Source of the DNA: an uncultured Eubacteriales bacterium
Lineage (GTDB): Bacteria; Bacillota; Clostridia; Oscillospirales; CAG-272
DNA: 20,596 bases
Direction: 5' to 3'
Assembly (NCBI GenBank): GCA_934432725.1
Contig: CAKRZE010000025.1
Span: forward strand, 1-20,596
Notes under the pieces: generated by a model
What the model was told of the DNA's origin: nothing
Databases searched by the model: none
What the model saw: the letters and a program-made list of their open reading frames with translations, nothing else
Part shown: positions 7,259 through 14,891 of the stretch, in pieces
Layout: each line of letters begins with the position of its first letter
Position numbering within the stretch: the stretch's first letter is position 1
Made by a program: the position numbers and the translations under genes

Positions 7259-8419
7259 ATGGCAGAAAACAAGAGAGATTATTATGAGGTGCTGGGGCTT
7301 TCGAAAACTGCCTCGGCGGACGAGATTAAAAAGGCATACCGTGTCCTGGCGAAGAAATATCATCCGGACATGAATCCCGGAGATAAAGAAGCGGAAGCAA
7401 AATTCAAAGAGGTCAATGAGGCATACGCAATTCTGTCCGATGCCGACAAGAAGGCGCGCTATGATCAGTACGGCTTTGCGGGGGTTGATCCCAATATGGG
7501 TGCGGGTCAGGGCGATGGCGGCTTCGGCGGCTTTGGCGGAGATTTCGGCGGCTTTGACTTCGGGGATATTTTCAGCAGCTTCTTCGGCGGCGGACAGGGC
7601 GGGGGAGGCTCCTCCGTAAGGAACGCTCCTATGCAGGGAGAGGATCTTTCATACCGCGTGATGCTTTCCTTTGAGGAGGCGGCGTTCGGCTGCAAGAAGA
7701 CCATTACCTATAACAGGATCGAGAAGTGTCCGGAATGCGGTTCGACCGGCGCGGCAAAGGGGACCAGCGCCGAAACGTGTTCCGCGTGCAAGGGGACCGG
7801 TCAGGTGCGGGTGTCTCAGAGAACGGCATTCGGCGTGTTTCAGTCAACCGCGCCCTGCTCGGAATGCCGCGGAACCGGCAAGATCATCAAGACGCCCTGC
7901 AAGAACTGCAACGGAAAGGGTTATGTAAAGGTCTCCAAGACATTGGAGGTTACAATTCCAGCCGGCATCGATGACGGGGAGAGAGTCGGCGTCAAGGGAC
8001 AGGGCAACTCCGGCAGAAACGGGGGACCGAACGGCGATCTGGTGATCGTTGTGTCGGTGCGTCCGCATCCGATTTTCGAAAGAGACGGCTATAATATTTA
8101 CTGCGAGGTTCCGATCACCTTTGCCGAGGCGGCGCTCGGTGCGGAAATCGATGTTCCGACTCTGGAGGGGGACGTGAAGTATACCATCCCGGAGGGAACG
8201 CAGAACGGAACGCAGTTCACGCTGCGCGGAAAAGGCATTCAGATGATCCGCTCCTCCCGGAGAGGCGACCTGATTTTCAGTGTGATGGTGGAGATTCCGA
8301 AGAACCTCAATGCCGGACAGAAGGCGCTTTTGCGTGATTTTGCGGCGTCCTGCGGAGACGGGAATCACCAGAAAAAAACATCGTTTTTTAAAAAGATTTT
8401 CCGGGACAGGGATAAATAA
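7259..8419 (+). CDS. dnaJ: Chaperone protein DnaJ (Hsp40)
   Basis: This 386-residue type I J-protein delivers substrates to DnaK and stimulates its ATPase. The J domain spans residues 6-72 with the essential HPD at 35-37. A Gly/Phe-rich linker follows (about 78-118, many GGFGGF units). The zinc-binding domain has all four CxxCxGxG modules (CPECGSTG, CSACKGTG, CSECRGTG, CKNCNGKG), and the two C-terminal substrate-binding beta domains end in a basic tail. All hallmark residues are intact. The start is the only reasonable ATG before the J domain; the ribosome site (GGAAGG) is 13-14 bases away and so rather weak, which may lower its expression relative to DnaK. It is the fourth gene of the heat-shock operon. 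Confidence 0.97.
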   Translation: MAENKRDYYEVLGLSKTASADEIKKAYRVLAKKYHPDMNPGDKEAEAKFKEVNEAYAILSDADKKARYDQYGFAGVDPNMGAGQGDGGFGGFGGDFGGFDFGDIFSSFFGGGQGGGGSSVRNAPMQGEDLSYRVMLSFEEAAFGCKKTITYNRIEKCPECGSTGAAKGTSAETCSACKGTGQVRVSQRTAFGVFQSTAPCSECRGTGKIIKTPCKNCNGKGYVKVSKTLEVTIPAGIDDGERVGVKGQGNSGRNGGPNGDLVIVVSVRPHPIFERDGYNIYCEVPITFAEAALGAEIDVPTLEGDVKYTIPEGTQNGTQFTLRGKGIQMIRSSRRGDLIFSVMVEIPKNLNAGQKALLRDFAASCGDGNHQKKTSFFKKIFRDRDK

Positions 8420-8469
8420 CCGAAGACGGTGAGGGCAGGCGCGGCTGCACCCGATTCCGGAGGAAGGGT

Positions 8470-8487
8470 ATGGACAGAAGGAAATGA
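8470..8487 (+). other. Possible five-codon leader reading frame (MDRRK) coupled to prmA
   Basis: ATG GAC AGA AGG AAA TGA follows a strong GGAGGAAGGG site at 8459-8468, and its stop overlaps the prmA start as ATGA. The purine-rich site of prmA itself (AGAAGGAA) abuts its ATG, which is too close for a normal Shine-Dalgarno. Ribosomes could therefore initiate on this micro-frame and restart on prmA. This is inference from spacing only. Confidence 0.3.
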
Positions 8488-9407
8488 AGGATTGGACGCA
8501 GATCAGGGTCACGGGTGCGGTTTCCGATACGGAGGAGATCGCGGCGGTGATGAGCATGCTGGACAACAATCTGATGATTGAGGATCCGTCGGACCTTACG
8601 CAGATGGATACGATATACGGCGAACTGATTGACGAGGAATTGATGAGGCGGGATCAGACGCATGCCGCAGTCAGTATTTACGTGCCGCAGGAGCAGAATC
8701 CGGCGGAAACTGCTGTTATGCTGAAGGACCGCTTTTCGGAGCTCGGGCTGGACTGCCGCATTGAAATGATCGGGATGAATGAGGCGGACTGGACGGAGAC
8801 ATGGAAGAAATACTATAAGCCCCTGAAGCTGTCGCCGCATGTGACTGTGGTTCCGGCGTGGGACGAGGAGTATTTTCCGGAGAAGGACGAAAAGATCATC
8901 CGGATGGATCCGGGTATGGCATTCGGCTCCGGAACGCATGAGACAACGCGGCTTTGTGCGATGCTTTTGGAAAAGCATATGGAAAAGGGCGCATACGTGC
9001 TGGATGTCGGGACGGGCAGCGGAATTCTTGCGATTGCCGCCTCCAAGCTCGGCGCGGACAGGGTCAGATGCTATGACATTGATCCTGTAGCGGTGCGGGT
9101 TGCCGGTGAAAACATCGTGTCAAACGGCTGCTGCAATGTGGAATGCGGCGTGTCCGATCTTCTGAAAAACGTGTCCTTGGAGGAGGGGCAGTTCGATTTT
9201 GTGACCGCGAATATCGTGGCGGACATTCTGATCCGGATGGCGGGAGACATCGGAGCGTATATCCGGGAGGGCGGACTTCTGGCTGTGTCCGGTGTGATCG
9301 ACAGACAGGCGAAGCAGGTGCTCTGCGCCATGGAGGAACACGGTTTTGTGCTTGCCGATGAGCTTGAGGAGAACGACTGGCACGCCATGCTTCTGCGCCG
9401 GATTTGA
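8484..9407 (+). CDS. prmA: Ribosomal protein L11 methyltransferase PrmA
   Basis: This 307-residue SAM-dependent enzyme trimethylates ribosomal protein L11 in the cytoplasm. The N-terminal L11-recognition domain (about 1-60, MKDWTQIRVTGAVSDTEE) is followed by a Rossmann methyltransferase. Family signatures are GMAFGSGTHETT at 144-155, the SAM-binding motif DVGTGSGILAIAA from residue 174, the acidic loop YDIDPVAV, and the motif NIVADIL from residue 243. Length is normal. It is the last gene of the hrcA operon, a position seen in many Clostridia; the functional link to heat shock is not understood. It lies 64 bases past dnaJ and is closed by the hairpin at 9433-9470. Confidence 0.95.
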   Translation: MKDWTQIRVTGAVSDTEEIAAVMSMLDNNLMIEDPSDLTQMDTIYGELIDEELMRRDQTHAAVSIYVPQEQNPAETAVMLKDRFSELGLDCRIEMIGMNEADWTETWKKYYKPLKLSPHVTVVPAWDEEYFPEKDEKIIRMDPGMAFGSGTHETTRLCAMLLEKHMEKGAYVLDVGTGSGILAIAASKLGADRVRCYDIDPVAVRVAGENIVSNGCCNVECGVSDLLKNVSLEEGQFDFVTANIVADILIRMAGDIGAYIREGGLLAVSGVIDRQAKQVLCAMEEHGFVLADELEENDWHAMLLRRI

Positions 9408-9432
9408 GAAAAGCCGTCTGACGGGAGACTGC

Positions 9433-9470
9433 GGGGTGTCAAAAAACTCTTTTGAGTTTTTTGACACCCC
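9433..9470 (+). terminator. Palindromic hairpin terminator after prmA
   Basis: GGGGTGTCAAAAAACTC (9433-9449), loop TTTT, GAGTTTTTTGACACCCC (9454-9470): a perfect 17-bp stem. Six T lie within the 3' arm rather than after it, so it is an atypical terminator, but its position at the operon end and its strength support that role. It also forms one end of the intergenic repeat described separately. Confidence 0.65.
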
Positions 9471-9627
9471 CGTTGACGTTGGGCACAGCGGCTGAACGCC
9501 GCGTTGCCGCCAAGGTGATCGGAAAACCAAAGGGGAGGGGGCGAAACGCTCGGAACCGCATCGGAAATGCCGGGATTCCGAACGGCGTTTTTGAGAGTGG
9601 TTAAAAGATCGGTTTTGGCAGCCTCCG
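9433..9627 (-). repeat. Intergenic two-hairpin repeat, copy 1
   Basis: Read on the minus strand, this stretch aligns with 18395-18582 over almost its whole length. Shared blocks in order are GGCTGCCAAAA, an AAAAA(C/T)GCCG arm, about 45 bases from TCGG(A/G)AT to CCCC with roughly 78 per cent identity, GCGGCGTTCAG, and the palindrome GGGGTGT-A-run-CTC. Both copies lie at operon ends, in opposite orientation. In this copy the first hairpin has lost several pairs. There is no coding potential. The rest of the 9408-9946 gap holds only the downstream promoter and leader. Confidence 0.7.
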
Positions 9628-9764
9628 TGTTTTCTGATCCGGCTCTGTATGACCGGCGGCGTTTTTGCTTTCGGCAACCCGCGTGCGTGGCGGCGGATCT
9701 TGAACGTAAAAATGCAAATGACAGAAAGAATTCAGGATTGTTTACAAAAACAAGTGCAAGCTTC

Positions 9765-9793
9765 TTGACATTTCGCCAAAATCAATGTATAAT
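9765..9793 (+). promoter_or_regulatory. Perfect-consensus sigma-A promoter of the PucR-ftsEX unit
   Basis: TTGACA (9765-9770), exactly 17 bases, TATAAT (9788-9793). Transcription should begin near 9800 and give a leader of about 147 bases. In the leader, GAATC and GATTC flank a GGTAC/GTGCC hairpin around 9843-9867, and the nonamer TCCGGTCTT occurs twice (9866-9874 and 9900-9908). These direct repeats might be a binding site, but nothing proves it. Confidence 0.9.
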
Positions 9794-9946
9794 AAAACAG
9801 TATTTTATATAGAAATCTATTCCGAATATGTAGAAAACCGCCGAATCACGGTACATTGTGCCGATTCCGGTCTTATGTGGATTGTTGATTTTGAAAAAAT
9901 CCGGTCTTGATTTCTTTTATTTTTGTTGGGGTGAAAGGAGATTGCC

Positions 9947-11032
9947 ATGTCAAACAGACTGTTCCAGGGAATCATTCATCAAATGAAGGATACGATTGAT
10001 CGGGTGATCGGTGTCATTGACGAAAATGGCGTTATTATATCCTGCAGCGAGCTTGCAAAAATCGGGGGGACCAGACAGGGAATCCGGGACGAGCTGGCAT
10101 ATACAAGCGAGTCTGTGACGTCCGGGGGCTATACGTACCGTCCGATCGGCAATACCAATAAAAACGAATATATCGTTTTTGTCGAGGGCGAGGACAGAAT
10201 GGCGGATAAGGTTGCCGCGATCCTGGCAATTTCTCTTTCCAATATCAAAAATCTGTACGATGAAAAATACGACAAGGGCTCTTTTATCAAAAATGTGATT
10301 CTGGACAATATTCTGCCCAGCGATATCTATATCAAGTCCAAGGAGCTTCATTTTGCGACCGATGTGGACCGGATCGTGCTTCTGATCAAATTCTTCGGAA
10401 AGAACGATATCATTCCGTATGATATGGTGCAGAATATGTTTCCGGACAAGAACAAGGACTATGTGATTTCCGTCGGGGAAAACGATATCGTTCTTGTGAA
10501 GGAAATCCGTCCCAACTTTGACATGAAGGAGGTCGAAAAGCTGGCAAAAAACATTGCCGATACGCTTTCCTCCGAGTTCTATACCAAGGTTTCCATCGGA
10601 ATCGGCACTGCGGTTGACAACATCAAGGATCTTGCCCGTTCCTTCAAAGAGGCGCAGGTGGCGCTTGAGGTCGGAAAGGTGTTCGATACGGAGAAAAATA
10701 TCATCAGCTATGACAACCTCGGCATCGGAAGACTGATTTATCAGCTTCCTACAACGCTTTGCGAGATGTTTTTGCAGGAGGTGTTCAAGAAAGGCTCTCT
10801 GGAGTCCCTTGACCGTGAGACGCTGATGACGATTCAGTGCTTCTTTGAAAATAACCTCAACGTTTCGGAGACCTCCCGGAAGCTGTTTGTTCACCGCAAC
10901 ACCCTGGTGTACAGACTGGAAAAGATCCGCAAGCTGACAGGCTTGGATCTGCGCGAATTTGAGCACGCGATCACGTTCAAGGTTGCTTTGATGGTGAAAA
11001 AGTATCTGTCCTCCAAGCCTGTCAAGTTCTGA
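9947..11032 (+). CDS. PucR/CdaR-family transcriptional regulator
   Basis: This 361-residue protein has the CdaR-like layout. The N-terminal region resembles a sugar-diacid-recognition or PAS-like sensor (about 1-130, GVIDENGVIISCSELAKIG). The middle domain is GGDEF-like as in PucR/CdaR proteins (about 135-285, VSIGIGTAVDNIKDLARSFKEAQ). The C-terminal PucR helix-turn-helix is at about residues 302-350 (LNVSETSRKLFVHRNTLVYR, then KLTGLDLREFEHAITFKVA). The ATG has a GAAAGGAG site. It is read from a perfect promoter and lies 25 bases before ftsE, so it is probably co-transcribed with the division genes. PucR-type proteins usually control catabolic genes, so a role in division or envelope control here is only suggested by context. 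Confidence 0.88.
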   Translation: MSNRLFQGIIHQMKDTIDRVIGVIDENGVIISCSELAKIGGTRQGIRDELAYTSESVTSGGYTYRPIGNTNKNEYIVFVEGEDRMADKVAAILAISLSNIKNLYDEKYDKGSFIKNVILDNILPSDIYIKSKELHFATDVDRIVLLIKFFGKNDIIPYDMVQNMFPDKNKDYVISVGENDIVLVKEIRPNFDMKEVEKLAKNIADTLSSEFYTKVSIGIGTAVDNIKDLARSFKEAQVALEVGKVFDTEKNIISYDNLGIGRLIYQLPTTLCEMFLQEVFKKGSLESLDRETLMTIQCFFENNLNVSETSRKLFVHRNTLVYRLEKIRKLTGLDLREFEHAITFKVALMVKKYLSSKPVKF

Positions 11033-11057
11033 GGCTCCGGTCCGCAGGGGAAACGGT

Positions 11058-11738
11058 ATGATAGAATTCAAAAACGTGAAAAAGATATATCCGAACGGTA
11101 CAAAGGCTTTGGATGGAGTCAATCTTCGGATCGAGGACGGGGAATTTGTATTTATCGTCGGGCATTCCGGCGCCGGCAAATCGACCCTGACAAAGCTCCT
11201 TCTCCGGGAGGAAAAGGTGACGAGCGGCAAGCTGACAGTGGACAACTTTGATTTGTCAAAGCTGCAAAATTACAAGGTGCCGTACTATCGCAGAAAGCTG
11301 GGCGTTGTTTTTCAGGATTTCCGCCTTTTTGATAAAAAAACCGTATTTGAGAACGTTGCGTTTGCGATGCGTGTGATCGGCGAACCGTCCCGGAATATCC
11401 GCCGGCGTGTTCCCGCGATTCTGGCAACAGTCGGCTTGCAGGATAAAATGAAGGCGTTCCCGAACGAGCTGTCCGGAGGCGAACAGCAGCGCGTGGCTCT
11501 GGCGCGCGCGCTTGCCAATAACCCCGGCACGCTGATTGCCGACGAGCCGACCGGAAACATCGATCCGAAAATGAGTCTTGAAATTATGAATCTGCTGATT
11601 AAGATTAATAAATGCGGCAAGACCGTGATCGTGGTTACGCACGAAAAGGATCTTGTGGATCAGCTGCAGCAGCGGGTTGTCACTCTGAAGAGCGGATCGA
11701 TTGTGGATGACCGCGTGGGAGGGATGTTCCGTGCGTAG
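11058..11738 (+). CDS. ftsE: Cell division ATP-binding protein FtsE
   Basis: This 226-residue ABC ATPase of the FtsEX complex does not transport a substrate; ATP hydrolysis drives shape changes in FtsX that switch on cell-wall hydrolases at the division site. All nucleotide-binding motifs are intact: Walker A GHSGAGKST (35-43, K41), the Q-loop VVFQDFRLF, the ABC signature LSGGEQQR from residue 138, Walker B LIADEP (D162, E163) and the switch histidine H195 in VVTHE. Length is normal. Its last eight bases overlap the ftsX start, which implies translational coupling. Confidence 0.97.
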   Translation: MIEFKNVKKIYPNGTKALDGVNLRIEDGEFVFIVGHSGAGKSTLTKLLLREEKVTSGKLTVDNFDLSKLQNYKVPYYRRKLGVVFQDFRLFDKKTVFENVAFAMRVIGEPSRNIRRRVPAILATVGLQDKMKAFPNELSGGEQQRVALARALANNPGTLIADEPTGNIDPKMSLEIMNLLIKINKCGKTVIVVTHEKDLVDQLQQRVVTLKSGSIVDDRVGGMFRA

Positions 11739-13164
11739 ATATTCCTTTACTTACTTTGTGGGGCAAAGCCTGAAGGGGCTTTGGCGAAACGGCGTGATGA
11801 GCATGGCATCAATCACGGTTTTGATGTCCTGCCTTCTGGTGATGGGAAGCTTTGGGCTTCTGGTCTACAACATTAATGCAAACCTTGCCAATCTCGGCTC
11901 TCTGAATGAGATCGCTGCGTTTGTCAAGCCTGAAAAAACGTATGAAGAGGGCGATACCGCAGAGCTTTCTGGCGCGGTGACCTCCTCCGATCCGAACGTG
12001 AAATTTCTCGGGTGGTCCACGGACCCCGATGCGGCTGCTCCTGCCTATACGGCGGGGGACGCCTACACCGCCTCCGGCGCGGATGCCGTAAACGGAACGG
12101 TGACGTTCTATGCGATCTGGGAAAATGCCGTCGCACAGGACGGGCTTCGGCTGGCATATTCCGCGTCCGGCATTGCGCTTGACAGGGAATCCGCACTGCC
12201 CTCCGATTCCACGGTATACCATGCAGACGATTCCGTGACGCTGCCGGAGGCTTTGATTGCACGGCACGTCAGCATCAGCTTCCGCGGATGGTCCACCGTG
12301 CCTTCACCGGCAGAGGGAGATCCGCTGTATAATACCGGAGACACCGTGCTTCTGACGGATGAAATGGCAAAGGGCGGCAGAATTACGTTTTATGCGGTCT
12401 GGAGCGAGAGCACGGCGTATACCTCTTATAAAATTGTATATGACCTGAACGGTCAGAGCGCGGAAAGCGTTCCGACCGATGAGGGTGTCCGTCTGGCATC
12501 GGTGGAGCGGCGCCTGCGCGAGCTCCCGAATGTCGCCGGTCTGCGGCTTGTTTCCAAGGAGGAAACAAAAAAGGAAGAGCTGGAAAACCTGAAGGATTAT
12601 CCGGATCTTGTCGCAAATCTGCAGAATGACGATAATTTCTACCCGGATACCTTCTATATTTCCTATACGGATAACAATAAGGTGGAGGATCTGAAATATC
12701 AGCTCAGCTTTATTGAAGATATATACAAGATCAGCTGCCGCTCCGATGTCGCCGATACGGTCGAAAGCGTGAAGAACGAGATTGTTCTGGTGTTCGCGTG
12801 GTTTATGGTGATCTTGTTCGTGGTCAGCATCTTTGTTATCATCAACACGGTTAAGCTTTCGGTGTTTTCCAGACGGCAGGAGATCAGTGTGATGCGCTAT
12901 GTCGGCGCCACCGGATGGTTTATTTCTCTCCCGTTTGTGTTTGAGGGGACCATCATCGGACTGCTTTCCGGAACAATCGCGTATTTTCTTCAGGAGTTTA
13001 TGTATAAACGGGTTGTCGCCATGCTGACCTCGGAGTTCAACGTGATTGCGTTGACGCCGTTCAGCTCACTGAGCCGATATGTTTTGCTTGGATTTTTGGT
13101 TACCGGTGTGTTTACGGGCATCGTCGGAAGCTGCATTTCTCTGCGCAAATACATGAAGGCATGA
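11731..13164 (+). CDS. ftsX: Cell division protein FtsX with InlB-type repeat insert
   Basis: This 477-residue membrane partner of FtsE starts at a GTG with a GGGAGGG site seven bases upstream and overlaps ftsE by eight bases. The FtsX frame is clear: N-terminal RRYSFTYFVGQSLKGLWRN, membrane helix at about 24-48, the extracellular strand EIAAFVKP, the later VERRLRELPNVAGLRLVSKEE and the FYPDTFYISYTD region, then three helices (about 351-372, 396-420, 448-470) with MRYVGATGWFI. Family members are usually near 300 residues. The excess is an insert at about residues 67-250 (bases 11929-12480) in the extracellular domain. It holds two repeats of the InlB B-repeat/Listeria-Bacteroides type (FLGWSTDP...TFYAIW at 92-130; FRGWSTVP...TFYAVW at 184-224) and the beginning of a third (YKIVYDLNGQ). 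The insert is in frame, with neighbour-like codon use. The helices and signature segments look intact, so the protein is probably functional. Confidence 0.95.
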   Translation: MRRYSFTYFVGQSLKGLWRNGVMSMASITVLMSCLLVMGSFGLLVYNINANLANLGSLNEIAAFVKPEKTYEEGDTAELSGAVTSSDPNVKFLGWSTDPDAAAPAYTAGDAYTASGADAVNGTVTFYAIWENAVAQDGLRLAYSASGIALDRESALPSDSTVYHADDSVTLPEALIARHVSISFRGWSTVPSPAEGDPLYNTGDTVLLTDEMAKGGRITFYAVWSESTAYTSYKIVYDLNGQSAESVPTDEGVRLASVERRLRELPNVAGLRLVSKEETKKEELENLKDYPDLVANLQNDDNFYPDTFYISYTDNNKVEDLKYQLSFIEDIYKISCRSDVADTVESVKNEIVLVFAWFMVILFVVSIFVIINTVKLSVFSRRQEISVMRYVGATGWFISLPFVFEGTIIGLLSGTIAYFLQEFMYKRVVAMLTSEFNVIALTPFSSLSRYVLLGFLVTGVFTGIVGSCISLRKYMKA

Positions 13165-13189
13165 ACAAGGGGAAAGAAGGATTGCTGCA

Positions 13190-14419
13190 ATGAAAAGGAT
13201 GAGTAAGCCGCTGCTCCGCTCTCTGTCGGTTGGAGTTCTCGCGGTAACGCTTTTGCTGGCTCAGCCCGGCATGCCGGCAGAGGCTTCGATCGGCTATACC
13301 GAGGCGCAGAAAAAAGCTGTGCAGGAGCAGATCGAAAACAATAAAAATAAGCTGGCTCAGCTGCAAAACGAACTGAACAATATGAAGAATCAGTCCGCGT
13401 CGGCAATGGATCAGAAAACGCAGATCGATGCGCAGATGATGGCGCTTCAGGAGAATATTGATCTGACCGACAGCCTGATTGAAGAATATGAAACCGGAAT
13501 TCAGGAGAAAATCAAGGAAATCGCGGTCAGACAGACCGAGGTTGACACGAAATATGAACAGCTGAAGGAACAGCTTCGGCTTTCTTATGAGAACGGCAGC
13601 TCCAATTATCTGGAAATTCTGTTTTCCTCCGATTCGCTCGGCGACATGCTGACGCGGATTGAGCGGATGCGCTCTATGGCAAGCTATCAGGACGAGCAGA
13701 TGTGCGCACTGGAGGAGGAAGCGGAGTATCTGGAGCAGCTGCGCGAAAAGCTGGAAAATGACCTTGCCGAGCAGGAGACTCTGAAGGTGACTCTGGTGCA
13801 GAACAAGGCGGAGCTGAACGATAAGGCGGCAGAAGCCGATCAGACCCTGAGTCAGCTGATGAACAACAGCGCCGAGAGGCAGAGGCAGATTGAGGAAATC
13901 AAAAAGGCGGATGAGGAATGCCAGGCAAAGCTTCTTGCGATTATTAAGGATCTGGAGCTTCAGGCGAGAGAAGCCGAGGAGCAGGCAAAGGCGCAGGGCG
14001 CTTATATGTGGCCGGTTAACAAGAGTCATACATGGATTTCTTCCGATTTCGGCTGGCGGATCCACCCGATTTACGGCGTGACCGGATTTCACAACGGAAT
14101 CGATATTCCGGCACGTCTGGGAGAGCCGGTATATGCCTCCAACAACGGCACGGTGATTGTTGCCGAGTACAACAACAGCTATGGAAATTATGTGGTGATC
14201 GATCACGGAAACGGTATCCAGACGCTGTATGCGCACAACAGTCTGCTTTGCGTTAAGGTGGGACAAAAGGTCACCAAGGGCGATGTGATTGCCAAGATCG
14301 GTTCGACCGGTGATTCCACGGGATGCCATTGCCATTTTGAGATCCGTGTGAACGGAAAGCGGGTCCATCCGCTGGATAAAAACAACGCGCAGGGCGCATT
14401 TGTTACCGTGCCGTCCTGA
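13190..14419 (+). CDS. Secreted coiled-coil M23 (LytM) peptidoglycan endopeptidase
   Basis: This 409-residue protein has a signal peptide (hydrophobic 8-25, probable cut after AEA at 30-32), a long coiled coil (about 38-270, rich in Q, E, K, L) and a C-terminal M23 zinc peptidase. The zinc ligands look intact: H301 and D305 in HNGID, and H380-C-H382 in the HxH motif, so unlike E. coli EnvC it is probably an active enzyme. The layout matches the EnvC/PcsB/CwlO class of hydrolases or hydrolase activators whose coiled coil docks on the FtsX extracellular domain. It starts 25 bases after ftsX behind an AAGAAGGA site. The expected role is splitting septal peptidoglycan under FtsEX control; this is inferred from architecture and position. 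Confidence 0.94.
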   Translation: MKRMSKPLLRSLSVGVLAVTLLLAQPGMPAEASIGYTEAQKKAVQEQIENNKNKLAQLQNELNNMKNQSASAMDQKTQIDAQMMALQENIDLTDSLIEEYETGIQEKIKEIAVRQTEVDTKYEQLKEQLRLSYENGSSNYLEILFSSDSLGDMLTRIERMRSMASYQDEQMCALEEEAEYLEQLREKLENDLAEQETLKVTLVQNKAELNDKAAEADQTLSQLMNNSAERQRQIEEIKKADEECQAKLLAIIKDLELQAREAEEQAKAQGAYMWPVNKSHTWISSDFGWRIHPIYGVTGFHNGIDIPARLGEPVYASNNGTVIVAEYNNSYGNYVVIDHGNGIQTLYAHNSLLCVKVGQKVTKGDVIAKIGSTGDSTGCHCHFEIRVNGKRVHPLDKNNAQGAFVTVPS

Positions 14420-14891
14420 CGGGGACTTGTATTTCCGTATGGCGCATAAGATGACGGGGCTGCCGCTGAAAATGCGGCAGACCTCTGCTTTTCGTCAGCC
14501 GTGATGCCTGTCTGTGCGGAGGATCGGGGTGTGAAAAAACAGGGCGGGCACACCGTCAAAAGCCGGTTGGGCTGCGCTTTTGAACGGCAGTATGCGTATT
14601 TTTGGCTGTGACGGACCTTTTTGGGGCGATGTGCCTTTTTTAGAAGGGGTTCCTTTGGAAATGGGCGCGGAGAGCGGAAGGATGCGTGTGTGCGGGACAC
14701 CGCAGATTCGGTTTGAAAGGGCGCTGCAGGAAGGCTGCCGGTTTTCCGGGATGCGGGCGGGGACGGCGGCATATGATGCTTCCGGGGGACGGAGGCAACT
14801 GACTTGCCTGCTGTTTTTTTGGGCACTGCCGGACCTTGCCGGGGCATTCCGCGGCGGTTTCGTGCGGCATTGCCGGAGAGGAGGAGACATC
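14420..14891 (+). other. Gap between the M23 and S41 genes: hairpins, no gene
   Basis: No coding gene is supported in these 472 bases. The frame open upstream of the S41 start from 14580 encodes a Gly/Arg/Cys-rich sequence with no ribosome site or domain. A hairpin CTGCCGC/GCGGCAG (14460-14480) follows the M23 stop, and a second (CCGTCAAAAGC 14553-14563 with GCTTTTGAACGG 14576-14587, one bulge) comes later. The segment GGGGTGTGAAAAAAC at 14527-14541 resembles the start of the palindrome of the intergenic repeat and may be a decayed copy. Confidence 0.5.
14793..14820 (+). terminator. Probable intrinsic terminator or attenuator before the S41 gene
   Basis: AGGCAA (14793-14798), loop CTGAC, TTGCCT (14804-14809), then GCTG and seven T (14814-14820). 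The stem is short and the T run is offset by four bases, so it may be leaky. It lies 71 bases before the S41 start and could reduce read-through from ftsEX-M23. Confidence 0.45.

Noticed and set aside
5089..7272. 727-residue minus-strand open frame opposite dnaK
   Set aside because: Long antisense frames are common opposite GC-biased dnaK genes; no domain, no ribosome site, and dnaK coding is certain.
14580..14891. 104-residue N-terminal extension of the S41 protease
   Set aside because: No ribosome site, odd Gly/Arg/Cys-rich composition, contains a terminator-like hairpin; the ATG at 14892 has a very strong site followed by a membrane anchor.
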